A DNA stretch of 64,000 nucleotides. Source: Bedellia somnulentella (taxonomy: Eukaryota; Arthropoda; Insecta; Lepidoptera; Bedelliidae). Both the position numbers and the translations under genes were made by a program. Below the pieces are notes generated by a model that saw nothing but the letters and a program-made list of their open reading frames with translations, did not search any database and was not told the DNA's origin. The stretch lies in NCBI GenBank assembly GCA_963576735.1, contig OY755175.1:12416401-12480400 (forward strand). The letters are read 5' to 3'. Shown piece after piece: positions 30,206 to 42,179 of this stretch; position 1 is the first letter of the stretch; every line of letters begins with the position of its first letter.

Positions 30206-30769
30206 TTAATATGTTAATTTATGTTAGTTAAAAAATCAAGGCTTACAAACTAGTATAAGTACAGATGGCATTGATTAACAATTACATGGGAATACTCTAA
30301 AAGCAAATGACAGACCAAAAAACAACTATTGACCATTGGTGGAGTAATCGCGTTGCATACGAGTACATACAAAAAACATGCAATGAATTGCGAACCCCCT
30401 TTCGTTGAAGAAGATTGAAAATAGACAAAATAATAACACAAAATATAGTTCCATAACGAATTCAAACATAGACTCAAATTTGAAAATACACACCCAAACT
30501 TCAGTTGTTAATAGAGGAAGTAACGACAGTTTCTAAAACCATTTTTAACGTCCCCTCTAGTGGGACATAAAACAAAATCACTGCGGCACCCGCCACACCG
30601 GTTGGATACCCTTGTCTAACGATTGAGGTTGTGATTACACGATAGCGAGAGCGATTTTCATTGATTAAATAAAATACAATACAAAACTGTAAGATAATTA
30701 TTTTTTGAAACAGTTTATTATTTCAAAAATTTGTTTAATCAAGGTTTCCATTCGTGTATTCCTGTCAGG

Positions 30770-30985
30770 TTATACCATGACTATGAATTTATCAGGGTTT
30801 GACAACGGTAAGGGAAAACATTGTGAGAAAACCCACAGTTGAACTTGGTGTGAACAGCACTAGGCCTGCTTTGTATCCCGTGAATGTTCTGTATAAGCAT
30901 ATAAAATGTGGGTACTCTGGACATCACCAATATGTTGCGTGATGACGACGATATCCGGGCTAAGCGTTGAATTTGAGTTTGAGAC
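30770..30985 (+). mobile_element. SINE family A fragment
   Basis: Plus strip beginning TGACTATGAATTTATCAGGG, with GTAAGGGAAAACATTGTGAG and a decayed end. Duplicated at about 36643-36848. Confidence 0.65.
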
Positions 30986-31059
30986 AGGGAGCAGTAGGAT
31001 TAGGAAATTAGTCTAAAAGTAGTAATATTATAATACCTAAAATAACATTAATTATATTT

Positions 31060-31310
31060 TGTACCAAATATCTATCGTTTGTCACTAAGCTCTCCATTTC
31101 TCGGAAATATCACTCCTAAAGCGGATATTCGACAGAAAAGTTTCCCGCAGCCGCCACAACACATTAGTCATTCAGTCGGTCGCGACCCGTCGCCGCCGCC
31201 GCCGCCAGACCACACTAAACTTCGTGTCGCAGCTCAAATAAATAAACCATTTCGTTTCTTTACATTTCCATGTGTGACTCCTACTCAATTCATTTAGTCA
31301 AGGAAATGTA
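31060..31310 (+). other. GC-rich block identical in both duplicates
   Basis: A GC-rich island containing CATTCAGTCGGTCGCGACCC, then a GCC repeat, followed by CGTGTCGCAGCTC. The same block is at 36926-37176. A 72-codon open frame (31079-31297) is the same in both copies, but its residues are low-complexity (proline run) with no domain. TCAGT resembles the arthropod initiator, so a promoter or 5' UTR is possible. No downstream coding exon is identified. Confidence 0.35.
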
Positions 31311-31811
31311 TTTTTGCGTTCGGACGGAAAATGGCTTTGAAAATAAGCTTTGTTTATTTTATTACAGAATTTATATTTTAAACGCTTGTGGTTTTTTCTC
31401 ATGTAACTGATATGGACATTTTCGGAAGGATTAGTTTACATTTTACAAATCATTGTTCCGAAAATTGAATGTTTCATGTTATATTATCCTGTGTTAAATT
31501 TATTTAAGATAACTTTTGCAGATCAGAAGACAATTCTATTATTCCATTATAAAATCGATTAGCCAGCAAGTTGAAATTTAATTTGATGATCTGTTATAAA
31601 CCATAAAATTATTTTATTGACGCGTTAAGGTAATAGATTTGGCGAGTAAATAAGGTTAATTTAAATCGGGCGAAACATCGCGAAGACGCTTGGCCGGCTG
31701 AAACGTTTTTTAAGAGTACCTGCCACCTTTGTCTCGCCGCCGCCGCCGCCGCCGCGGCGCCAAGCAATTTACCGTATCGCTTTATTTATACTGAATAATT
31801 AATATTTAATC

Positions 31812-32545
31812 TGTTAATACATACATACATATACTCACGCCGTTAATTCCCATTGGGGTAGGCAGAGACTATCGATCGTCACTTCGTACTATCCCGGCAA
31901 ACCTCTCTTGCTTCGTCTACATCCATCAATCTTATCATACATGCTCTTTTATTCTTCATACTTCGGACGCTTGCCTTTTTGAGCATACTCTCAATTCTGT
32001 CCAAGTGTGTCTTTCGTGGCCGTCCTCTACTAACATTAACTGTTAATACGAACATACATTAAAAACTAACTTATACTCATTATTATTGTTAAAAAGCAGA
32101 TGAAAAGAAAAATGCAAGGAAGAAGAAGGTGAGCAGAGCTTTTGGGTTATCGTTTTCTACATAAATATAACATAATATAAACGTTCACGCCGAATATCCC
32201 CGAAGGGGTTGGCAGAGGTACTAATACTTCTGAACATCACGTGACTTTGTCACCTGGTGTTCAGCGTACCCACATTTTGCATGGACAGTGTACTCACGTG
32301 ATAGGGGGCAGGCCTATCGCCGTTTTGTACGAATACACTGTCACATGACTAAGTACAACTCAATCATGTGGGTTTCCTCACGATGTTTTCCCTCACCGTT
32401 AACAACCATGATAAATTAACCACACATGTCTTTAGAAAAGACAAATTGGTGTAGGCCCGACCCGGGATTTGAACACTAGTCGCTTGCACGTTAACCGGTG
32501 TTCAACCGGTTGAGGTACCCATTGAGCTATCACGTCGTCACGTTT
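31812..32545 (-). mobile_element. RTE 3' end (-) followed by SINE family A (-)
   Basis: 31812-32038: CATACATACATATACTCACG to GTCCTCTACTAACATTAACTG, the last part of the RTE ORF and its tail. 32163-32545: a full-length family A copy from TAATATAAACGTTCACGCC to the head complement ATTGAGCTATCACGTCG. Near 32500 the head has an extra 10-bp duplication (AACCGGTGTTCAACCGGTTG) absent from copy 2. Confidence 0.92.
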
Positions 32546-33236
32546 TCTAGACCACGGAAATTGAGAGGGGAAGATATTGTAAATCAAAAGTTTATTGTTT
32601 TCCAGCATTTATAACACAATATAAAAAAAACAACACAGCTGAACATTATCTTTGGATAAGTAATAGTTTTTTTAAAAGATTTGTAATATATGGCAGGTTT
32701 TCGAAACCCCGGAATTGGCTTTAGTATAACAAAAGTTTCTAAATAATATATCTTTATATGAATATACAATAGTTCTAGTTTATTCTGCTCCTACTTCCTA
32801 TTACGAAAAATTTAGGCTTTTTTTCAACTAAGCTCAAATTTTATTTGTTTGTACAAGCTGTAAACGCTACTTATTAGGTTCTCAAAATATTTAATCTAAA
32901 TTATCTACATATCTTAATATAGTATTAATGACTAGTCTGCTGAGACTATAGTCAAAATTAAAGTGATATAAATTATATTTTATATCTGTTTAACAAACAT
33001 ATTTTCCATGACCGAGCCAGGCTCTAGGATTATCTAGATCTCTGGTTATTGACCTGTTTTAAATGTAATCCATTCACATATAATTAAATTGGCTCATAAT
33101 TTTCTTCAGAGGCTTACCCATTGTATTCGTTGGATTTAATAAGGTGACATTATCAAGATGTACGAGAAATATCAAAGTAACTTCTCATTTAGAATTCACT
33201 ATGTTATAAATTTTACGGCGCAATTCCAAACGATAA

Positions 33237-34358
33237 ACTCGTACTCCACTCCAACATATAGTTGCGTTGTATACTTTTTTCTAACTCATATTCTTTGTTC
33301 AGTGAAATAAAATCTTGATATTTTAAAAGTTACTACATAAATATAAAGTGATTATGCAAATATGTAGTGTGACAGTGTAAGATATGAAATGTCGATTTAG
33401 AATAACACTAATACATTTCTTCCCGCTACAGATTTGAGTGGCGACATAAGGTTTGAGGGCTTCTAAAAAGTTGAGAGTTGTTTTGATTGTTTACTGTAAG
33501 TTACATACTTATTTATACCCACGAAATGAATTGGCAATTTGCGAAGACTTGCGATCGCCACTTTATTGTGTTTATATAAGTACGCAAGAAAAAATAGTTC
33601 ACTTCATACTTCAAACAAAAAAATATTGTTGCGACAAAAGTACAACCATGGGTTAACGAACACGCTTCTAACAATTTCTTATTTGTTAAATTGTGATAAG
33701 TAGCATAAAATAATACACACCGGTCCAACTCATAACCCTTATTCTTGCTTCGCCATAGTAAGCCAAATTTAAAAGTTCAGCAAAGTAGAGAATTTCTACC
33801 TTTATACTTAAGCCTAAAATTCAACAAGAGGAACATTTGTCTGTCGCAACTTAAAGTAATTCAATAGCTTCTCTTTTATTTGCTTTATCCGTTGTAGATT
33901 GAAACGTTTGTATCAATAACTAGACCAATATATGAAAGCAATATGTTTTATATGTTCCATTGATTAATATGTATAAACTATCTCTACATCTATATCTTTC
34001 ATCTTTATTTATAATAAAGATATACATTCATATAGTAAAGTCTCCATGTTTTATCTGCGTCTTAGGTCATTTTCGGAGAAAAAAGTTATGTCTATGCAGT
34101 GCAAAATAAGATCGTCAAATATACCCTAAGACGTGGAAATATCTGAAATGCAGCCTAAAAGATGGAATTAAACACTTATCAATGCACTTTTTTGCAATGG
34201 AAAATGCCATATGACAAATATCATTCTAAGCCAATTCTTAAAAAACACCGTGATATAATATATTTATTTATTTTATTTATGAGTTTGACATCGTAGTTTG
34301 GGATTATTCCCAGACGAGGGTACATTTTGTGGACGTTGGTTGTGGATTGTGGACAAAA
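33237..34358. other. Sequence unique to duplication copy 1
   Basis: AT-rich 1.12 kb without a recognised gene. A short plus family B-like strip lies at 33388-33460 (TGTCGATTTAGAATAACACT). The corresponding position in copy 2 holds a truncated mariner (40790-41450). Confidence 0.6.
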
Positions 34359-34827
34359 TAGAGAAACGATGATGGCATCACCATGCAAGTGAAGTTGTAA
34401 ATATTAAAGACAACCAATAAAAGTAAGTTTCATAAATAACGCACGACATTGAGATTCTGACAATGAAAGAGTTCACATGACGTCGGCTATTTAAGCTTAT
34501 AAATGTCATTAATATAATTAATACGCCAAAATTAATATTGACAAAATTTAACTTAGGATCATTTTAATTCCAAGTATATTTATTGAGATCATCTTCGCAA
34601 TTCACAGACGAAACAACATTTTAGTAGGCCTTGTTATTAATCAACAATTTAGCAATATCATAGAACTCAAAGAATTATAATAGACCGCGAAAGTTTGAAC
34701 AATCGAGTCTTGCCATTCGGGTTCTGAACAGAAACAAAAGCTTTTGTTTGGATACCTCTAGCTGGGTAATGTAATGTTTGGAAAAATTACAACATATTTT
34801 TTATTCGAATAATATTTCCCGTCAATA

Positions 34828-35192
34828 AAAGATGTTATTAAAGGAAAGAAAAATTTCGACACTGGCGGGGTTCGAACCCGCGACCTTCGGGTATACGCCC
34901 CCGTCGCTCTGCCAACTGAGCTACAGTGTCAGTTGGCATCCAGCGCGAAATTTCTCTATCCTTTTTTTATACGTTCTAGTAGTGTTTGCGTTTCCTACCT
35001 CCGAATTTTAACTAATTCGGACGGCCACTTGTCTACCTTTTCAGATAGAATGCAAATGTTGGAAACGCCTAACTATCACATAATTTAATGTTTTTTGACA
35101 TGAATTCCTCATGTGGGGATTATTACTCATAAATAAAAGATGTTATTAAAGGAAAGAAAAATTTCGACACTGGCGGGGTTCGAACCCTACCC
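34828..35192 (-). mobile_element. SINE family C copies with tRNA-like heads
   Basis: 34855-34927 reads on the minus strand as a cloverleaf-like sequence: acceptor GACACTG/CAGTGTC, D arm GCTCAGTTGGCAGAGC, T arm GCGGGTTCGAACCCCGC. The anticodon stem is imperfect and its loop seems to have eight bases, so I treat it as a SINE head rather than a tRNA gene. 35068-35192 repeats the body (CATGAATTCCTCATGTGGGG, then AGATGTTATTAAAGGAAAG) and the T-arm part, then breaks into LINE sequence. Confidence 0.7.
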
Positions 35193-35198
35193 CTACGC

Positions 35199-35581
35199 CC
35201 TACTTTCACCTTTATCCATAGGAGCCTTGGACTCACACATGTATAATCTTTCATGCACTTAGCCATCCTTTCAGATATAAGAAGTCCCACGCCTTGGCAA
35301 GCTCTGTCACTCTCGGCAACTCCCGACCAGATAGCTGTAAATGGGCCAAGTTGTGAAACCTCCTTTTCCTTGCGCTTCGTTTCATTTACACACAGAAAAT
35401 CTAGGTTTCTTTCTTCCATAATCAAACACACTTCATCTAAGTTTTCATGCAACCCTCCACACACATTCATCGTACCAAAGCGGGTCTCTTTAGCCCACTT
35501 TTCGCCCCGCGAGGAACCACGGCGTGATAGGTGGCGAGCCACATCGCCGCCATCTTGTTTTATTTTTGTCTGGAAACACAT
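35199..35581 (-). pseudogene. RTE endonuclease N-terminal fragment
   Basis: Minus-strand open frame MCFQTKIKQDGGDVARHLSR, then TRFGTMNVCGGLHENLDEVC and ERNLDFLCVNETKRKEKEVS. G-T-M-N-V, L-D-F-L-C-V-N-E-T and the later GVGLLISERM match the start of the APE-type endonuclease of RTE-like LINEs (N and E being catalytic positions). It is cut off on its 3' side at about 35195, where SINE C sequence begins. This is the only 5'-end fragment of the family in the window. Confidence 0.82.
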
Positions 35582-37428
35582 TTGGACCCCACGAAAAGCA
35601 AGGGAAATAAACTGTCCGCCTAGCCAGAGCCCTGCTTGACTAGGTAAGGTTATTTAGTACCCATATACAAAGAAAAGCACAGTTAATATTAATTTAAGCA
35701 CGTCCAATACTCATATTGATGGGATTGATAAAAAAGGTTATCCGCCATTTTGTAGCGGCGGCCACCTAAAATTTACAGTTATATCGAATAAACATAATTG
35801 TATTTCATGCACATCACGTGACATTGTCACCTGGTGTGCAGAATACCTACGTTTTGCTTGGACAGTGTACTCACGTGATAGGGGACAGGTCTATCGCCGT
35901 TTTGTACGAATACACTGCCACATTACTAAGTATCTTCCCGCGGGTGTTGTAAGAGGCGACTTAGGGTATTGGGGCTTATTAAGTGACTGTTAGGCGATGC
36001 GGATAGAGACCCATCACCAACAACATTTATGCATAATCCTTCACCCTCTTAACTTCCAAAAATGGCTGAGGAATTTTAATATGTTAATTGGTGTTAGTTA
36101 AAAAATCAAGGCTTACAAACTAGTATAAGTACAGATGGCATTGATGAACAATTACATGGAAATACTTTGAAAGCAAATGACAGACCAAAAAACAACTATT
36201 GAAATTTATTGACCATTGGTGGGGTAATCGCGTTGCATATGAGTACACACAAAAAAATGCAATGAATTCCGAACCCCCTTTAGTTGAAGAAGATTGAAAA
36301 TAGACAAAATAATAACACAAAATATAGTTCCATAACGAATTTAAACATAGACTCAAAGTTGAAAATACACACTCAAACTTCAGTTGTTAATAGAGGAAGT
36401 AACAACAGTTTCTAAAACCACTTTTAACATCCCCTCTAGTGGGACATAAAACAAAATCACTGCGGCACCCGCCACACCCTTGTCTAACGATTGAGGTTGT
36501 GATTACACGATAGAGAGAGCGATTTTCATTGATTAAATAAAATACATACAAAACTGTGGGATAATTATTATTTGAAACAGTTTATTATTTCAAAAATTGT
36601 TTAATCAAGGTTTTCATTCGTGTATTCCTGTCAGGTTTTACGACGACTATGAATTTATCAGGGTTTGACAACGGTAAGGGAAAACATTGTGAGAAAACCC
36701 ACAGTTGAACTTGGTGTGAACAGCACTAGGCCTGCTTTGTATCCCGTGAATGTTCTGTATAAGCATATAAAATGTGGGTACTCTGGACATCACCAATATG
36801 TTGCGTGATGACGACGATATCCGGGCTAAGCGTTGAATTTGAGTTTGAGACAGGGAGCAGTAGGATTAGGAAATTAGTCTAAAAGTAGTAATATTATAAT
36901 ACCTAAAATAACATTAATTATATTTTGTACCAAATATCTATCGTTTGTCACTAAGCTCTCCATTTCTCGGAAATATCACTCCTAAAGCGGATATTCGACA
37001 GAAAAGTTTCCCGCAGCCGCCACAACACATTAGTCATTCAGTCGGTCGCGACCCGTCGCCGCCGCCGCCGCCAGACCACACTAAACTTCGTGTCGCAGCT
37101 CAAATAAATAAACCATTTCGTTTCTTTACATTTCCATGTGTGACTCCTACTCAATTCATTTAGTCAAGGAAATGTATTTTTGCGTTCGGACGGAAAATGG
37201 CTTTGAAAATAAGCTTTGTTTATTTTATTACAGAATTTATATTTTAAACGCTTGTGGTTATTTCTCATGTAACTGATATGGACATTTTCGGAAGGATTAG
37301 TTTACATTTTACAAATTATTGTTTCGAAAATTGAATGTTCACATTTTACAAATTATTGTTTCGAAAATTGAATGTTCACATTTTATATTATCCTGTTTTG
37401 AATTTATTTAAGATAACTTTTGCAGATC

Positions 37429-39111
37429 TATTGTTGGAAGTTTGAATCTATTTCTCATTTTATTATATATATATATAAGAAAGGCCATTTTTCAAAAAAA
37501 AATATTACTTAATAGGAAAATGAACCCCTAAATAATAATAATATCAATCATTTTTTATCAGAATAATATCAATCATACATCATGTTTTTACTTTCATATA
37601 TTATTTTGTACTCATGATCGTATATTTTAATATTTTATCATTTTTTAAACCGTAGATCGGTTCATGACTTAAGCATTTCCAAGGAAATAGGTTATACAGC
37701 ATACATACATATTTTATTTAATCCCAAAGCCAAGAAAAACGGAGTGTACCTGGAAAATATATGAATGGGAAATACTATCAGAAATAAATGTATTTAAAAA
37801 AATAAGATATCTCTTTCTTATTAGTTATCTTATGATAAAAATGTTTTTTTTTTATATTTCGTTAACAAAGATAAAATAATTACGACGTGATAGCTCAATG
37901 GGTAGAACACCGGTTAACGTGTAAGCGACTAGTGTTCAAATCCCGGGCCGGGCCTACATCAATTCGTCTTTTATAAAGACATATGTGTGGTAAATTTATC
38001 ATGGTTGTTAACGGTGAGGGCAAAAATCGTGAGGAATCCCACATGGTTGAGTTGTACTTCGTTGTACCGGCATATAGCATACTTAGTCATATGAAAGTGT
38101 ATTCGTAAAAAACGTCGATAGGTCTGCCCTCTATCACGTGAGTACAATGTCCATGAAAAAGGTGGGTACTCTGAACACCGGGTCACAAAGTCACGTGATG
38201 TTCAGAAGTATTAGTACCTCTGCCAACCTTTTCGGGGATATTCGGCGTGAACGTTTATATTACTTTAGATAAAATAATATATTATAAAACTTTTTTATTT
38301 TAATTAAAACTCGGTAGCTGATTCATTAATATTATTTTAAATTTTGTATAAACCAATATGAGCACGCACATCCTAATGTAAAATTATAATTTTAATAAAA
38401 ATTTCATTGAGTTTATTAGGTGGTCACTAAAAACTCTATTTGAAGATTTAAAAGAGCAGCTTGACGAAAAACCTAAAATCTAAAATTTGCCATCAAGTAT
38501 ACTAAATAATAACCAACGCGCGTTATTTTCATTGCTTCATGGCGAAAACCGAAAGGTTAATCACGTAATAAAAAACATAAAACGAGATTACCTCAGATGT
38601 GGATGACAACTTTAAGCAGGTAATTACAATAAATCGAAAAAATATGAAATAAAGACAGCTTTTCGAGACGAGGGAATCTAAATTTGGCACTACAATGAGA
38701 TAATTTCACATCGGGGTGTTGGGGAATTATTTTCGCAGTTTCTGAAAGTATTTTTTATTATTTTGAAATAAATTCATATTTTTTTGTGTGATCATGTTTT
38801 CGTTTTTTTAAAGTTGTGTATTTTCCATTTTAACTCTTCCTGTCTATCTACACTCATAGTTGTACCCAGGAAACGGTGGTTAGAGCTTCGTTTGTTTGAA
38901 AATTATTTTGAACTTGTGCTATAATCTTAATATGTAATCATATGTCAAACAAACAGTTTAAAGATGTCAGTACACAAAATAAAGTAAAGTTTTTTCTCAT
39001 CTTATTTTTGATCGTAAGCTCATATGTCTGAATTTGATATATCTGATATTCTATTAAGTGCTTCAATCAAGCTATAAATTTCATTGTCAAATATGTTGAA
39101 ACCTATAAATT
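37429..39111. other. Extra 1.69-kb block in duplication copy 2
   Basis: AT-rich, absent from copy 1. It contains an intact plus family A SINE (37882-38262: GTGATAGCTCAATGGGTAGA to TTCGGCGTGAACGTTTATAT). Just upstream, the unit ACATTTTACAAATTATTGTT occurs twice in tandem (37309-37380). No coding exon recognised. Confidence 0.7.
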
Positions 39112-39392
39112 TCATTCCATTATAAAATCGATTAGCCAGCAAGTTGAAATTTAATTTGATGATCTGTTATAAACCATAAAATTATTTTATTGACGCGTTA
39201 AGGTAATAGATTTGGCGAGTAAATAAGGTTAATTTAAATCGGGCGAAACATCGCGAAGACGCTTGGCCGGCTGAAACGTTTAAATTTGAGAGTACCTGCC
39301 ACCTTCGTCTCGCCGCCGGCGCCGCCGCCGCCGCGGCGCCAAGCAATTTACAGTATCGCTTTATTTATACTGAATAATTAATATTTAATCTG

Positions 39393-40108
39393 TTAATACA
39401 TACATACATATACTCACGCCGTTAATTCCCATTGGGGTTTGCAGAGACTATCGATCGCCACTTCGTACGATCCTGGCAAACCTCTCTTGCTTCGTCTACA
39501 TCCATCAATCTTATCATACATGCTCTTTTATTCTTCATACTTCGGACGCTTGCCTTTTTGAGCACACTCTCAATTTGGTCCAAGTGTGTCTTTCGTGGCC
39601 GTCCTCTACTAACATTAACTGTTAATACGAACATACATTAAAAACTAACTTATACTCATTATTATTGTTAAAAAGCAGATGAAAAGAAAAATGCAAGGAA
39701 GAAGAAGGTGAACAGAGCTTTTGGGTTATCGTTTTCTACATGAACATAACATAATATAAACGTTCACGCCGAATATCCCCGAAGGGGTTGGCAGAGGTAC
39801 TAATACTTCTGAACATCACGTGACTTTGTCACCTGGTGTTCAGAGTACCCACATTTTGCATGGACAGTGTACTCACGTGATAGGGGGCAGGCCTATCGCC
39901 GTTTTGTACGAATACACTGTCACATGACTAAGTACAACTCAATCATGTGGGTTTCCTCACGATGTTTTCCCTCACCGTTAACAACCATGATAAATTAACC
40001 ACACATATGTCTTTAGAAAAGACAAATTGGTGTAGGCCCGACCCGGGATTTGAACACTAGTCGCTTGCACGTTAACCGGTGTTCTACCCATTGAGCTATC
40101 ACGTCGTC
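39393..40108 (-). mobile_element. RTE 3' end (-) and SINE family A (-), copy 2 versions
   Basis: Counterpart of 31812-32545. RTE strip 39393-39622 and full-length family A 39745-40108 with B-box complement CCGGGATTTGAACAC. This is the best reference copy of family A in the window. Confidence 0.92.
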
Positions 40109-40789
40109 ACGTTTTCTAGACCACGGAAATTGAGAGAGGAAGATATTGTGAATCAAAAGTTTATTGTTTTCCAGCATTTATAACACAATATAAAAAAAAC
40201 AACACAGCTGAACATTATCTTTGGATAAGTAATAGTTTTTTTAAAAGATGTAATATATGGCAGGTTTTCGAAACCCCGGAATTTGCTTTAGTGTAACAAA
40301 AGTTTCTAAATAATATACGTTTATATGAATATACAATAGTTCTAGTTTATTCTGCTTCTGCTTCCTACTACGAAACATTTAGGCTTTTTTTCAACTAAGC
40401 TCAAATTTTATTTGTTTGTACAAGCTGTAAACGCTACTTATTAGGTTCTCAAAATATTTAATATAAAGTATCTACATATCTTTATATAGTATTAATGACT
40501 AGTCTGCTGAGACTATAGTCAAAATTAAAGTGATATAAATTATGTTTTATATACCCGAGCCAGGCTCTAGGATTTTCTAGATCTCTGTTTATTGACCTGA
40601 TTTAAATGTAATCCATTCACATATAATTAAATTGGCCCATAATTTTCGTTAGAGGCTTACCCATTGTATTCGTTGGATTTAATAAGGTGACATTATCAAG
40701 ATGTACGAGAAATATCAAAGTAACTTCTCATTTAGAATTCACTTTGTTATAAATTTTACGGCGCAATTCCAAACGAGTTTATCAACATA

Positions 40790-41467
40790 CCAGGCCACTC
40801 AGAAAGTATTGCGAAAAAAGGTTTTAATTATTATTTTATTAGGATTTAATGTATGAAACACTGGCCAGTTGTAATGTGTACTGAAAATATGAGTCTTTAT
40901 AAATAAAACAAAGTACGTTCCAATTTTAAAATTTCCCTCTTTATTTTTTACGAGCTATTTTAAATTGTCGTGTCTTACTGAAAAATTAATCTGAGCCGGG
41001 AACATTTTCGCGCTATGATTTTTTACGATTTCAAATGTCGCTTAAAACCAGACGAATCATACGATAGACTTCAAATGGCGTTTATGGATGAAGGGCCTTC
41101 CAAGGCAACCGTGTATCGTTGGTATAACGAATTCAAGCGTGGTCGATTAACTTTGCGGGATGAAGAAAGAAGTGGTCGCCCTCTAACGGCTGTTACGGAT
41201 GAAAACGTGGTGGAAGTGAAAAATTTAATTCATGACAATAGGCGAATAACGTATCTAGAGATTCAACACATTATGCAGATTGGATCGGGAAGCGTTCATG
41301 AGATTTTACACGAACATCTTCACGTGAGGAGGATAGTTTCACGCTGGGTGCCACACAACCTCACCGAGGTACAGAAACAGGCCCGGGTGGAATGGTGTCG
41401 TGATATGATTAATAAAATTGATGCTGGCTCGTCTCGGCACGTAAAAAACAATATAGAGAAACGATGA
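40790..41467 (+). mobile_element. Mariner element, 3'-truncated
   Basis: Left end CCAGGCCACTCAGAAAGTAT follows a TA at 40788-40789. The right end is missing: the element stops near 41448, where sequence shared with duplication copy 1 resumes (AGAGAAACGATGATGGCATC). It is a different mariner lineage from the one at 3429-4636, as the ends and the protein differ. Confidence 0.85.
40991..41467 (+). pseudogene. Mariner transposase N-terminal half
   Basis: Open from about 40991, where the expected ATG appears as CTG: (L)SREHFRAMIFYDFKCRL. It reads through the first helix-turn-helix (KATVYRWYNEFKRGRLTLRD), the linker GRPLTAVTDENV, and the second DNA-binding part HVRRIVSRWVPHNLTEVQKQ. It ends in NKIDAGSSRHVKN and then foreign codons to a stop at 41465. 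The whole catalytic domain is missing. The DNA-binding half is uninterrupted. Confidence 0.9.
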
Positions 41468-42179
41468 TGGCATCACCATGCAAGTAAAGTTGTAAATATT
41501 AAAGAAAACCAATAAAAATAAGTTTCATAAATAACGCATGACATTGAGATTCTGACAATGAAAGTGTTCACATGTCGTCGGCTATTTAAGCTTATAAATG
41601 TTATTAATATAATTAATATGCCTAAATTAATATTGTCAAAATTTAACTTAGGATCATTTTAATTCCAAGTATATTTATTGAGATCATCTTCGCAATTCAC
41701 AGACGAAACAACATTTTAGTAGGCCTTGTTATTAATCAACAATTTAGCAATATCATCGCACTCAAAGAATTATAATAGACCGCGAAAGTTTGAACAATCG
41801 AGTCTTGCCATTCGGGTTCTGAACAGAAACAAAAGCTTTTGTTTGGATACCTCTACCTGGGTAATGTAATGTTTGGAAACATTACAACGTATTTTTTATT
41901 CGAATAATATTTCCCGTCACCTAAAATTAGATAGGTCAATTCAATAATTTGCAGTACCTAAATTATAAGATCTGTTTAAAGTTATGGTTCGTCACTCGTC
42001 TTCGTATGTTGCTTCATCTACATGCAATACGATAATTAAAGTATGAAAAGGGCTATATAAGCAGACAAAAAAATAATTCAAAAACACAATAAACATGCTG
42101 TTTAATAAATAACCGATGCAAAATCAAAAAACAATAAATATTAGTAATTTTTTATCAACAGATAACTTTTCACCTATAA

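Larger units (their letters stand above)
29640..34824. repeat. Segmental duplication, copy 1
   Basis: Matches copy 2 (35755-41920) in direct orientation over three long blocks: about 29934-31525 with 35812-37428, 31548-33236 with 39112-40776, and 34359-34824 with 41449-41918. Differences are scattered substitutions and small indels (a few percent by eye). Between blocks the copies differ: copy 1 has its own 1.12 kb at 33237-34358, and lacks the 1.69 kb present in copy 2 after 37428. Confidence 0.95.
35755..41920. repeat. Segmental duplication, copy 2
   Basis: Direct copy of 29640-34824 (blocks listed there). It lacks about 240 bp corresponding to 29695-29933. It gains 37429-39111, which includes a full SINE A, and carries a mariner fragment at 40790-41450. 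The 930-bp gap between the copies holds SINE C and the RTE endonuclease fragment. Confidence 0.95.

Noticed and set aside
30250..30477. Minus-strand open frame MSLCLNSLWNYILCYYFVYF, repeated near 36120-36356
   Set aside because: The two copies differ by frame-changing indels, so there is no sign of protein conservation.
31079..31297. A 72-codon open frame repeated identically at 36945-37163
   Set aside because: Identity follows from recent duplication of the DNA. The peptide is low-complexity with no domain, so a coding role is not supported; the DNA block itself is kept as a finding.
34855..34927. A minus-strand cloverleaf that looks like a tRNA gene
   Set aside because: D and T arms are good, but the anticodon stem is imperfect with an apparent eight-base loop, and the same head plus body recurs at 35137 and 7178. 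It is better explained as a SINE head.
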